DNA from: Nitrobacter sp047149785
GTDB lineage: Bacteria; Pseudomonadota; Alphaproteobacteria; Rhizobiales; Xanthobacteraceae
Direction of reading: 5' to 3'
DNA length: 64,000 nt
NCBI RefSeq assembly: GCF_047149785.1
Contig: NZ_BAAGBE010000001.1
Coordinates: 372,001-436,000, forward strand
The notes beneath the pieces are model-generated. The model made no database searches and was not told the origin of the DNA. It saw only the letters and a program-made list of their open reading frames with translations. Position numbers and translations under genes: made by a program. Below, piece by piece: positions 26,557 to 34,523 of the stretch. Numbering within the stretch: position 1 is the stretch's first letter; each line of letters begins with the position of its first letter.

Positions 26557-27078
26557 CTAGCTCCGCGCGATGATCTCGCGCTCTCCCCGATAGACGGCCG
26601 CCGGGTTGAGCAGATCGCCGCTGCGCCGCCGCATCAGGAAGCTGGGACGCCGTGCATTGATGGCGTTGCTCCGTCGCCGGCGTGGCGCCGGGTCGCGCCT
26701 GTTGTCGGCAAGTTGCGGAAGCGCGAACACCTCGCTCCAGACTTGCGACGCGGCGTCGCGCTCAACGGCGTCCTCGGTCACGAGAAGGGGAATGGTGAGC
26801 GACGGATCGCGATGAAGCAGAACAAGCGCCCGCCCGTCGGCGGTGTCGCGCACGCCGACGCCGATGAATTCGCTGATGCGCATATTGATCGTCATCTTCA
26901 TGCCGTGTACGGCGCGTCGCAGCGTCACGCGCTCGCGGTCAAGTTCGATCTGCCGAACGCCGCCGTCGGCTCGGCTGTCGCGCGCAGCAAAACTGACGGG
27001 CAGCGAGAGAGGGTCGAGCCGCAAGTCGCGGCTCGACCCGGGCGGATTGATTCCGCCTGTTGCTGTTTGACGCCTCAC
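26557..27078 (-). CDS. DUF6101-like conserved protein
   Basis: The 173-residue protein starts at GTG (GGGGAG about 10 bases upstream). Its N-terminus MRRQTATGGINPPGSSRDLR and the central SLTIPLLVTEDAVERDAASQVWSEVFALP match what I recall of the DUF6101 family from Bradyrhizobium relatives. It has no signal peptide or membrane segment, so it is probably cytoplasmic. The C-terminus is arginine-rich (NAINARRPSFLMRRRSGD). It is divergent from pmbA. The function is unknown. Confidence 0.82.
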   Translation of the reverse strand: MRRQTATGGINPPGSSRDLRLDPLSLPVSFAARDSRADGGVRQIELDRERVTLRRAVHGMKMTINMRISEFIGVGVRDTADGRALVLLHRDPSLTIPLLVTEDAVERDAASQVWSEVFALPQLADNRRDPAPRRRRSNAINARRPSFLMRRRSGDLLNPAAVYRGEREIIARS

Positions 27079-27311
27079 GGCTTCAGTCTCCCCGCCGGGA
27101 TTATGTTCCCGGTCGATGGGGCGATCATGCCGGAGCGAGGTCCGGATTCGCTTAAAAAGGCTGGTTAATCGAAGGTACCTCGCGTCTCACTCGCGCACAT
27201 GATTGACAGACCCTTGGCCGACATGCTTGACGGGACCTTGCCGGGGGTGCGGATAATTGCGCGTTTCCGTGGCAATGAATGCTTGAAGTCCGCGTAAAAT
27301 AAGCACATCTC

Positions 27312-28754
27312 ATGATGGCGTCCGCCGTGCGCCGCTCCGCTCGAATTCCCGGGATTTTGTTCGTGATCTCTTCACCAAACGCATCATTACCGAAATCCGC
27401 CGAATCCGAACTCTTCGATCAATCCGCGCTCAGTGAACTCGCCGAACGGCTGGTTGAGGCCGCGAAGCGCGCGGGCGCGGATGCCGCGGATGCGGTCGCG
27501 GTGCGCGGCGTCTCGCAAGGCGTCGAGGTTCGCGATGGCCGCGTCGAGGAATCGGAACGCTCGGAGAGCGACGACGTCGGGCTGCGCGTGCTGGTGGGAC
27601 GGCGGCAGGCCACGGTCTCGACCAACGATGTCGGCGGCGACAATGTCGCGAAACTCGCCGAACGCGCGGTGGCGATGGCGCGCGTCGCGCCCGACGATCA
27701 ATATGTCGGGCTGGCCGATCCTGGATTGCTGGCGCGGAATTTTCCCGATCTCGACCTGCTCGATCGGGTGACGCCATCGACTGCGGAACTCGAGCGTCGC
27801 GCGGTCGAGGCCGAGGCGGCGGCTCTTGCGGTCAAGGGCGTCACCAAATCCGGCGGCGCCTCGGCGTCGGCCGGCATCGCCGGCATGGTGCTGGCGACGA
27901 GCACCGGCTTCCGCGGATCATATCTTCGTTCGAGCCATGGCATCTCGATGATGGCGATCGTCGGCGACGGCACCGCCATGGAACGCGATTACGATTTTTC
28001 CTCCGCGCTTCATGGCTCCGATCTCATGTCTCCGGCCAGCATCGGCCGCAGCGCCGGTGAACGCACGGTGGCGCGCGCTGGTCCGCGCAAGGTCGCCACC
28101 TGCAAGGTGCCGGTGGTCTACGATCCGCGCGTCGCGGGATCGCTGGTCGGCCATGTCGTCGGCGCGGCGAACGGCGCTGCGGTCGCGCGCAAGACGAGTT
28201 TTTTGAAAGACCGGCTCGGACAACAGTTGTTCGCGAAAGGGATCCGGATCGTCGACGATCCGCTGCGCGTGCGCGGATTGCGCTCGCAATCCTTCGACGC
28301 CGAAGGCGTGGTGACGAAGAAACTGGCGGTGATCGACGACGGCGTGCTGACGTCGTGGCTGCTGGATTCGGCAACCGCGCGCGAACTCGGCCTGACGACG
28401 ACCGGTCATGCTCATCGTGGCGTCTCGTCGTCGCCCTCGCCGGGACCTTACAATCTGCATCTCGAGGCGGGGCAGATGACGCCGCGTGAATTGATCGCCG
28501 ACATCGAGCAGGGCTTCTACGTCACCGACCTGATCGGCTCCGGCGTCAATGGCGTGACCGGCGACTACAGCCGCGGCGCGTCGGGATTCTGGATCGAGAA
28601 CGGCGAGATCACCTATCCGGTGAGCGAGATCACCATCGCCGGACATCTGATCGAGATGTTCAAGTCGCTGACGCCCGCCAACGATCTCTCATTCCGCTAC
28701 GCGACCAACGCGCCGACCGTGCGCATCGAAGGGCTGACGGTTGGCGGGCGCTAA
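27312..28754 (+). CDS. pmbA: TldE/PmbA-type metalloprotease subunit
   Basis: The protein has up to 480 residues. It matches the TldD/PmbA family, with GRVEESERSESDDVGLRVLVG near the start and the C-terminal ANDLSFRYATNAPTVRIEGLTVGG. The TldD metal motif HExxxH is absent, as expected for the TldE (PmbA) partner. TldD-TldE degrades unfolded peptides and processes antibacterial peptides in enteric bacteria. The start is uncertain: the ATG at 27312 has no clear ribosome site, and a GTG at 27363 fits the likely conserved N-terminus (SSPNASLPKSAESELFDQSA). It begins the envelope gene cluster running to lpxK. Confidence 0.9.
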   Translation: MMASAVRRSARIPGILFVISSPNASLPKSAESELFDQSALSELAERLVEAAKRAGADAADAVAVRGVSQGVEVRDGRVEESERSESDDVGLRVLVGRRQATVSTNDVGGDNVAKLAERAVAMARVAPDDQYVGLADPGLLARNFPDLDLLDRVTPSTAELERRAVEAEAAALAVKGVTKSGGASASAGIAGMVLATSTGFRGSYLRSSHGISMMAIVGDGTAMERDYDFSSALHGSDLMSPASIGRSAGERTVARAGPRKVATCKVPVVYDPRVAGSLVGHVVGAANGAAVARKTSFLKDRLGQQLFAKGIRIVDDPLRVRGLRSQSFDAEGVVTKKLAVIDDGVLTSWLLDSATARELGLTTTGHAHRGVSSSPSPGPYNLHLEAGQMTPRELIADIEQGFYVTDLIGSGVNGVTGDYSRGASGFWIENGEITYPVSEITIAGHLIEMFKSLTPANDLSFRYATNAPTVRIEGLTVGGR

Positions 28755-29556
28755 CGCCGACAGCAGCGACGACCTTTTGGCGCGGGACCGCGCTTTGTTG
28801 ATCGAGACGGTGCGCGAGGCGGGAGAACTGGCGCGCGCGATGTTCCGCACCAGACTGCGGACCTGGACCAAGGGTATCTCGTCGCCGGTGTCGGAGGCCG
28901 ACATCGCCGTCAACGATCTCGTCGAAAACAAGTTGCGCGCGGCGACGCCGGACTACGGCTGGCTGTCCGAGGAAAGCGCCGACGATCGCGCGCGGCTCGG
29001 CAGGCGGCGGGTGTGGGTCGTCGATCCGATCGACGGCACGCGCGGCTATATCGCCGGCCACGACGACTGGTGCGTCAGCGTCGCGCTGATCGAAAATGCC
29101 TCGCCGTTGCTCGCGGCCGTGTTCGCGCCGGCCACCGACGAGTTCTTCCTCGCCGCGCGCGGGCAGGGCACGACCTGCAACGGCATGCCGGTGCAGGCGG
29201 CGCCCGGCGACGATCTGGTTTTTTCGAAGATCGCGGGGCCGAAACCGCTTGTGGAAAAGCTCGACCGGTCGCGGAAGGACGTCGTCCTTTATCCCAGGAT
29301 CGGTTCGCTGGCGCTGCGGCTGTGCCGCGTCGCGAACGGCCGTATCGACGCGGCCTTTGCCGGCGGCCAGAGCCGCGACTGGGATATCGCCGCCGCCGAT
29401 TTGATCGTGCATGAGGCGAATGGTAGGATGACGTCGCTCGGGGGCGAGCCGATCCTCTATAGTCGCGCCGAGGTGACGCACGACGTGCTGGTGGCGGCGG
29501 GGCGTCTTCGCCACGCGCGCATTCTCGCCCATTTTCGCGGGCAGCCGTTGTCATAA
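28741..29556 (+). CDS. Inositol-monophosphatase family phosphatase, CysQ-like
   Basis: The 271-residue protein starts at a TTG overlapping the pmbA end. It has all the family metal motifs: SEESADD near residue 79, the WVVDPIDGTRGYIAGHDDW site, and SRDWDIAAADLIV. This is the Li-sensitive, Mg-dependent phosphatase fold. The sequence best fits 3'(2'),5'-bisphosphate nucleotidase (CysQ), but an inositol or NADP phosphatase cannot be ruled out. Its overlap with pmbA and its place before the lipid A genes suggest co-transcription. Confidence 0.87.
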   Translation: MAGANADSSDDLLARDRALLIETVREAGELARAMFRTRLRTWTKGISSPVSEADIAVNDLVENKLRAATPDYGWLSEESADDRARLGRRRVWVVDPIDGTRGYIAGHDDWCVSVALIENASPLLAAVFAPATDEFFLAARGQGTTCNGMPVQAAPGDDLVFSKIAGPKPLVEKLDRSRKDVVLYPRIGSLALRLCRVANGRIDAAFAGGQSRDWDIAAADLIVHEANGRMTSLGGEPILYSRAEVTHDVLVAAGRLRHARILAHFRGQPLS

Positions 29557-29611
29557 GGGCCGGCTGCCGACTTTCGTGGTATTTGCCTGATGGCGGCAAA
29601 ATCGTAAGACA

Positions 29612-29866
29612 ATGCTCATGCCGGACGATCCGCCCCAGCAATTGCTCCATCTCGTGATCGGGGGCGAACTGGCCGATCTCGCGCAGACGACCTTCAAAAA
29701 CCTCGATGAGGTCGAGATCGTCGGCCTGTACCCGAACTACGCATCGGCCTACGCCGCCTGGAAGGCGAAGGCGCAGCAGACGGTCGATAACGCCCATATG
29801 CGGTATTTCATCGTGCATCTCCATCGGCTGCTCGATCCTGATCAAGACGCGAAGCCCGCCCTTTGA
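29612..29866 (+). CDS. DUF4170 family small protein
   Basis: The 84-residue protein has the DUF4170 signature HLVIGGELADLAQTTF followed by GLYPNYASAYAAWKAKAQQTVDNAHMRYFIVHLHRLLDP (in short pieces). It is soluble and compact. The stop overlaps the next start (TTGA). Members sit beside lipid A and Kdo genes in many alphaproteobacteria, which suggests an envelope role, but no activity is known to me. Confidence 0.88.
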   Translation: MLMPDDPPQQLLHLVIGGELADLAQTTFKNLDEVEIVGLYPNYASAYAAWKAKAQQTVDNAHMRYFIVHLHRLLDPDQDAKPAL

Positions 29867-30579
29867 GAAAGCTGCTCCGCAATCTGCTGCGCGCCCGCTG
29901 GTTTCAGCAGTTCGCAGGCCTCCTGGCCGCCGGTTTTCTCCGGCTGGTTTGGTCCACCAACAAGTTCAGCTATGATCCGGACGATGTCTACGACATCGTC
30001 GAGCCGCAGATGCCGGTCATCCTCGCGTTCTGGCACGGACAGCATTTCATGACGCCGTTTATCAAGCGGGCGCACCATCGCGGCAAGGTGCTGATCTCGC
30101 GCCATCGCGACGGCGAGTTCAATGCGCTGGCGGCGGAGCGGTTGGGCATCGAGACCATCCGCGGCTCCGGCGACCACGGCTCCGCGTTCAATCGCAAGGG
30201 CGGGGTCGGCGCCTTCAAGGAAATGGTTCGCGCGCTCGAAGAGAACTACAACGTGGCTCTCACCGCCGATGTGCCGAAGCGCTCGCGCGTCGCGGGCCTT
30301 GGCGTCATCATGCTGGCGCGCGAGTCGGGGCGGATCATCATGCCGTTTGCGATGGCGACCAGCCGCTGCATCCGCCTGAACAATTGGGACCACACCACCA
30401 TCAACCTGCCGTTCGGGCGCGGCGCCCTGGTCGGCGGCGAGCCGATCTCGGTTCCTGCCGACGCCGACGCCGAGATGATGGAGCGGCTCCGGGCGCGGCT
30501 GGAGGCGACGCTGAACGACGCCACGCGCCGTGCTTACGCCAGGATCGGCCGGCCTGATCTCGAGGCGGGTCATGTCTAA
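29863..30579 (+). CDS. DUF374-type lysophospholipid acyltransferase family protein
   Basis: The 238-residue protein starts at a TTG overlapping the DUF4170 stop. An N-terminal hydrophobic segment is followed by ILAFWHGQHFM and LISRHRDGEFNALAAERLG, the LPLAT/DUF374 signature, with the HxxxD-like motif replaced by the family's SRHRDG. GSGDHGSAFNRKGG is a further conserved block. It probably acylates a lipid A or Kdo precursor at the inner membrane. Its stop overlaps the waaA start. Confidence 0.88.
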   Translation: MRKLLRNLLRARWFQQFAGLLAAGFLRLVWSTNKFSYDPDDVYDIVEPQMPVILAFWHGQHFMTPFIKRAHHRGKVLISRHRDGEFNALAAERLGIETIRGSGDHGSAFNRKGGVGAFKEMVRALEENYNVALTADVPKRSRVAGLGVIMLARESGRIIMPFAMATSRCIRLNNWDHTTINLPFGRGALVGGEPISVPADADAEMMERLRARLEATLNDATRRAYARIGRPDLEAGHV

Positions 30580-31876
30580 TTCATTGCCGGCGACGCTGCG
30601 CCTCTACCGCAGACTGTCCGCCGCCGCCGGCCCGCTGACGCCCGTTCTTTTGAAACGGCGCTTGAAGCAGGGCAAGGAAGATCCCGCGCGCAACGGCGAG
30701 CGGCAGGGCATCGCCCGACAGCCCCGCCCCGCGGGCCCGCTGGTCTGGATTCACGGCGCGAGCGTCGGCGAAGTGCTGGCCGCCGCCGCGCTGGTCGAAC
30801 GCCTGCGGGCATTGAACATGCGCATTTTGCTCACGTCGGGCACCGTGACCTCGGCCGGCGTGGTCGCGAAGCGGTTTCCTCCGGATATCATTCACCAGTA
30901 CGTCCCTTACGATTTGCCGCGCTTCGTGGCGCGCTTTCTCGATCACTGGCGGCCGAGTCTCGCATTGTTCATCGAATCGGATCTGTGGCCCAATCTGATT
31001 CTGGCCGGCGCGGCCAGGCGCATGCCGATGGTGTTGATCAACGGGCGGATGTCGCATCGTTCGTTTCCGCGCTGGCGCAGGATGTCGGGAACGATCGCCG
31101 CATTGCTCGAACGTTTCGATATCTGTCTCGTTCAGTCCGAAACCGATGCGGAGCGCTTCGCCGTGCTCGGCGGCCGCAATGTCGTCGTCACCGGAAACCT
31201 CAAGCTCGACGTGCGGGCTCCGCCGGCCGACGAGGCCAGGCTGGAGCGGCTGCTGTTCGTCACCCGCGGCCGCCCCGTGGTGGTGGCGGCATCGACCCAT
31301 CCGGGCGAGGAGGAAATCCTGCTCGACGCGCACCAGACGCTGGCGGTTCACTTCCCGTCGCTGCTGACGGTGATCGTTCCGCGCCATCCCGGTCGGGGCG
31401 AAGCGATCGCCCGCATGATCGCCGCGTCCGGAGCGCAAGTCGCGCGGCGCTCGCTGGAGGAACTGCCGACGGCGAGGACCGACATCTATATCGCCGACAC
31501 CATGGGCGAACTGGGACTGTTCTACCGGTTGGCGCCGATCGTTTTCATGGGCGGCTCGCTGGTGCCGCACGGCGGCCAGAATCCGATCGAGGCGATCAAG
31601 CTCGACGCCGCCATCGTGCACGGCCCGCATGTCTTCAACTTCACCGAGGTCTATGCCGCGCTCGACCGCGCAGGTGGTGCGCTGAGAGCCGGCGACGGCG
31701 ATGCGCTGGTGAAGCAGCTCGGTTTTCTGCTGCGCGATTCCGCCGCCCGCGACGCCGCGACGGCTGCCGCCGCCGACGTGGTGGAGAGGCTCGGCGGCGC
31801 GCTGGATCGCACGCTGGCCGCGCTCGAGCCTTATCTTTTGCAGTTGCGGCTGGAAGGGGGAGCGGCCGATGCATGA
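30572..31876 (+). CDS. waaA: 3-deoxy-D-manno-octulosonic acid transferase WaaA
   Basis: The protein has 434 residues from the ATG at 30572 (GAGG upstream), overlapping the acyltransferase stop. It shows WIHGASVGEVLAA, the glycosyltransferase region FIESDLWPNLI, then GNLKLD and the nucleotide-sugar block GGSLVPHGGQNPIEA. It transfers Kdo from CMP-Kdo to the lipid A precursor at the cytoplasmic face of the inner membrane. It overlaps lpxK, and the DUF374-waaA-lpxK order is the conserved alphaproteobacterial arrangement. Confidence 0.95.
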   Translation: MSNSLPATLRLYRRLSAAAGPLTPVLLKRRLKQGKEDPARNGERQGIARQPRPAGPLVWIHGASVGEVLAAAALVERLRALNMRILLTSGTVTSAGVVAKRFPPDIIHQYVPYDLPRFVARFLDHWRPSLALFIESDLWPNLILAGAARRMPMVLINGRMSHRSFPRWRRMSGTIAALLERFDICLVQSETDAERFAVLGGRNVVVTGNLKLDVRAPPADEARLERLLFVTRGRPVVVAASTHPGEEEILLDAHQTLAVHFPSLLTVIVPRHPGRGEAIARMIAASGAQVARRSLEELPTARTDIYIADTMGELGLFYRLAPIVFMGGSLVPHGGQNPIEAIKLDAAIVHGPHVFNFTEVYAALDRAGGALRAGDGDALVKQLGFLLRDSAARDAATAAAADVVERLGGALDRTLAALEPYLLQLRLEGGAADA

Positions 31877-32876
31877 GCCGGCCTTCTGGCGCAGGCCGTC
31901 GTCGCTGCTCTCTCGGTTGCTCATGCCCCTTGGCGCGCTTTACGGCGCGGTCGCCGCGCGGCGGCTGATGCGGCCTGGCGCGCGCGCCGGAGTGCCGGTC
32001 GTCTGCGTCGGCAACTACCATGTCGGCGGCGCCGGCAAGACGCCCGTCGTGATGGCGTTGGCCGGCATCCTTCGCTCGCTCGGCGAAACGCCGGTCGTGC
32101 TCAGCCGCGGCCATGGCGGACGGCTGCACGGCCCGGTGCGCGTCGATCCGCAAAAGCACACGGCTGCCGATGTCGGCGACGAACCGTTGATGATGGCGCG
32201 GACGATCCCCGTGATCGTGTCGCGGCAACGGGCGGCAGGCGTCGCGCCGGCCCTCGCGCTGGGCGCGAGCGTGATTCTGCTGGACGACGGCTTTCAGAAT
32301 CCGGCGCTCGCGAAAGATATTTCGCTGATCGTGATCGACGGCGATCGGGGCCTTGGCAACCGGCGGGTGTTTCCGGCGGGACCGTTGCGCGCGCCGTTGC
32401 CTCCACAACTGGTCCGTACCGATGCGCTGGTGATCGTTGGCGATGGAACCGCGGCGGACGAGGTTGCGGCAAGCATCGACGCGCGGGGAGGTCTGGTCAT
32501 GCGGGCGCGGCTCGTCCCGGATGACGAGTCGGTTGCGGCGCTGCGTGGCAGGCGTGTCTGTGCCTTTGCGGGCATCGGCGATCCGGCGCGATTCTTCCGC
32601 GGCTTGCGCGCCTGCGGCATCGACGTCGCCGCCGAGCGGGCATTTGGCGACCATCATCCGTTTTCGCAACGCGACATCGCAGAACTGCGAACCATCGCCG
32701 AACGGGATGATCTGACGCTGGTGACGACCGAAAAAGATCTGGCGCGGCTGCGCAACGGCGAAAGCCTGGCGGCGTTCGCCCGGGCCGTCGTTCCCTTCAC
32801 GGTCGCGCTCGCGTTTGACGATGAACCGGTGCTGCGGTCGTTCCTGACCGACCGGATCGGTCGCGCGCGGCGATAG
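31869..32876 (+). CDS. lpxK: Tetraacyldisaccharide 4'-kinase LpxK
   Basis: The 335-residue protein phosphorylates the 4'-position of the lipid A disaccharide. The Walker A motif is CVGNYHVGGAGKTPVV (about residues 45-60), with LDDGFQNPALAKD and the conserved GDRGLGNRRVFPAGPLR. An N-terminal hydrophobic helix anchors it to the inner membrane. It overlaps waaA and ends the cluster, followed by repeat DNA. Confidence 0.95.
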   Translation: MHEPAFWRRPSSLLSRLLMPLGALYGAVAARRLMRPGARAGVPVVCVGNYHVGGAGKTPVVMALAGILRSLGETPVVLSRGHGGRLHGPVRVDPQKHTAADVGDEPLMMARTIPVIVSRQRAAGVAPALALGASVILLDDGFQNPALAKDISLIVIDGDRGLGNRRVFPAGPLRAPLPPQLVRTDALVIVGDGTAADEVAASIDARGGLVMRARLVPDDESVAALRGRRVCAFAGIGDPARFFRGLRACGIDVAAERAFGDHHPFSQRDIAELRTIAERDDLTLVTTEKDLARLRNGESLAAFARAVVPFTVALAFDDEPVLRSFLTDRIGRARR

Positions 32877-32899
32877 AGCTTGCCGGGTTCTCCGTGCAA

Positions 32900-32979
32900 G
32901 GGAAACCCTCACCCGGATCGCTCCGACGCGCAATGGCGCTGCCGAAGGATCAGACCTTCCCCCATGGGAGAGAGTGACG
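32900..32979. repeat. Partial CTC / GGGAGAG dispersed repeat
   Basis: GGAAACCCTCACCCGGATCG at the left and CTTCCCCCATGGGAGAGAG at the right resemble the ends of the CTCCC / GAGAGG family seen at 11872 and 54277. It lies between the convergent lpxK and DUF2093 genes. Confidence 0.6.
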
Positions 32980-33011
32980 GAATGTGCAGCGGAGCTGTGG
33001 TTCGCCGAGTA

Positions 33012-33239
33012 CTAGGACGAGCTTTTGAGTGCGCCTGGATAATGCCGCTGCAACACCGCGCTCGGGAGAGCGTAAGCCTCCTGCAATTCGACGCTCCAGT
33101 ATTTCAGCTCGTCGAGAGGAATGCGGGCGTCGGTGACAGCGCAACGGACATAGGTTCCAGGCGAAATCACCCGGAAATCGCCATCGAGATACTGCACTCG
33201 CGCTTCGCCTTGGCCGGACTGGCCGAACTTGTTCAGCAC
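33012..33239 (-). CDS. DUF2093 small protein
   Basis: The 75-residue protein starts at GTG. It has the DUF2093 pattern ARVQYLDGDFRVISPGTYVRCAV followed by IPLDELKYWSVELQEAY (in pieces). It is soluble and probably cytoplasmic. The family is narrow and alphaproteobacterial, with no known function. The last residues (RHYPGALKSSS) are typical. Confidence 0.88.
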   Translation of the reverse strand: MLNKFGQSGQGEARVQYLDGDFRVISPGTYVRCAVTDARIPLDELKYWSVELQEAYALPSAVLQRHYPGALKSSS

Positions 33240-33361
33240 CGCCTTGCTCCCGCATCTTCCGTCCGCAAACCGGCCGGCTGTTTATCGTCTCTACACATAG
33301 GTTCGCGGCGTCTCGGTTAAACCCACTGATTTGTGATGAATTGGCTTTCCGGCCACATGGT

Positions 33362-33399
33362 AGGTCTGGATCAAGAGTGCAGGTCTGGATTAAGAGTTC
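33362..33399. repeat. Two tandem 19-bp direct repeats before a hydrolase gene
   Basis: AGGTCTGGATCAAGAGTGC (33362-33380) is followed at once by AGGTCTGGATTAAGAGTTC (33381-33399), identical at 17 of 19 positions, 35 bp before the hydrolase ATG. They may be a duplicated operator or a replication slip. Confidence 0.7.
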
Positions 33400-33434
33400 C
33401 TTTTTGCAGCATACCAGACGATCCGGCAAGATAT

Positions 33435-34253
33435 ATGCGCCTGCTGTCAGCATTTGTTTCGGCTGCGATGTTGGTTTCGGTTACCGCGACATTCGCAGCG
33501 TCGGGCCTACCTCCGCCGCCCGAACGGGTCGACATCCCGCGGGCTGGTGGTGTGCTGCACGGCCTGCTCTATAAGCCCGACGGCGACAGCCCGTTCGCAA
33601 CTGTCATCGCCTTGCATGGCTGTAGCGGTCTTGAACACAGCGGGCAGATCCAGCCACGCTATCTGGATTGGGCCGAACGGTTGTTGAAGGCTGGCAACGC
33701 CGTGTTGTTTCCGGACAGCTATGGTTCGCGGGGCGCCGGCCAGCAATGCCAGTCCAAACATCGGACGATATTTGCTCGCCGCGAGCGCGTCGCGGATATA
33801 CGCGCCGCCCAACAGTGGCTGAAGCATCAGCCCTGGGTTCGCCATGACCGCGTCGGCCTGCTCGGGTGGGACTCGGGCGCCAGCGCCGTGTTGTGGGCAA
33901 TTCGTCCGCAGCTTGCACCGGCCGGCCGGCGTGACGATTTCCGCTCGGCCGTGGTGCTCTACCCGAACTGCCGGTTAGCGTCGCGCCTTGGCTGGAGCGC
34001 GCGCGTTCCGACGCTGGTGCTGATCGGTGCCGACGACAATCTCAGTTCGCCGTCCGCCTGCCGTCAAATGGTTGACGGCGCGCGCGGCCGCAGCGCGCTC
34101 GCCCGTATCGTTGTCTATCCCAACGCTCGCCATGGTTTCGACAGGGCAAGCGCGCCAATCCATGCTGTTGCCGGAGGAGGCGGCCACGTCGGAGCCGATT
34201 CCAAGGCGCGCGCGGACTCACAAAGCCGGGTCGCGGGCTGGCTGGCGCGTTAG
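33435..34253 (+). CDS. Secreted dienelactone-hydrolase-like alpha/beta hydrolase
   Basis: The protein has 272 residues from the ATG at 33435, which begins a signal peptide (about residues 1-22, ending FAAS). The alpha/beta hydrolase core has the oxyanion region ALHGCSGLEHSG and the nucleophile elbow GWDSGAS (Ser about residue 147). The acid region is LIGADDNLSSP and the catalytic His NARHGFDR. The elbow is serine-based, unlike the cysteine of classical dienelactone hydrolase. The substrate is unknown; export suggests a periplasmic esterase. Two 19-bp direct repeats precede it. Confidence 0.85.
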   Translation: MRLLSAFVSAAMLVSVTATFAASGLPPPPERVDIPRAGGVLHGLLYKPDGDSPFATVIALHGCSGLEHSGQIQPRYLDWAERLLKAGNAVLFPDSYGSRGAGQQCQSKHRTIFARRERVADIRAAQQWLKHQPWVRHDRVGLLGWDSGASAVLWAIRPQLAPAGRRDDFRSAVVLYPNCRLASRLGWSARVPTLVLIGADDNLSSPSACRQMVDGARGRSALARIVVYPNARHGFDRASAPIHAVAGGGGHVGADSKARADSQSRVAGWLAR

Positions 34254-34325
34254 AGACCTTTGGTCGTTCGATGGATGCGTGGATGTCCGGCATAAAGCCG
34301 AGCACGATGGCTGATTCCGTCTAAG

Positions 34326-34508
34326 AGGCCGTTTGGAAAGTCACCGGGCATCTCCCGGCCGTTCCCCGGACGCAGCGCAGCGTGAAACGGTGCGCTGCTG
34401 AGCCGGGGTCTTTCGCGAGGTTTCCTGCAACGATCCCGGGTCTGTGCGGCGTCACGTCGTGCCGCAGCGCGCCCGGGACACTCGGAAAGCAAACTTTTCA
34501 AACAGGCT
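34326..34508. mobile_element. 183-bp MITE-like non-coding element
   Basis: The ends are imperfect 16-bp inverted repeats: AGGCCGTTTGGAAAGT at 34326-34341 and, at 34493-34508, the complement of AGCCTGTTTGAAAAGT (13 of 16 match). Both ends are flanked by CTAAG (34321-34325 and 34509-34513), a perfect 5-bp direct repeat that looks like a target-site duplication. The interior is palindromic, with CCCCGGACGCAGCGCAGC pairing with GCGCTGCTGAGCCGGGG, and encodes nothing. It resembles a miniature inverted-repeat element mobilised by a transposase elsewhere. Confidence 0.7.
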
Positions 34509-34523
34509 CTAAGCAAACCTGCT

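Noticed and set aside
34255..34320. CGTCATG-family copy after the hydrolase gene
   Set aside because: GATGCGTGGATGTCCGGC resembles part of the ATGGCCGGG arm, but the palindrome is missing, so it is at most a remnant.
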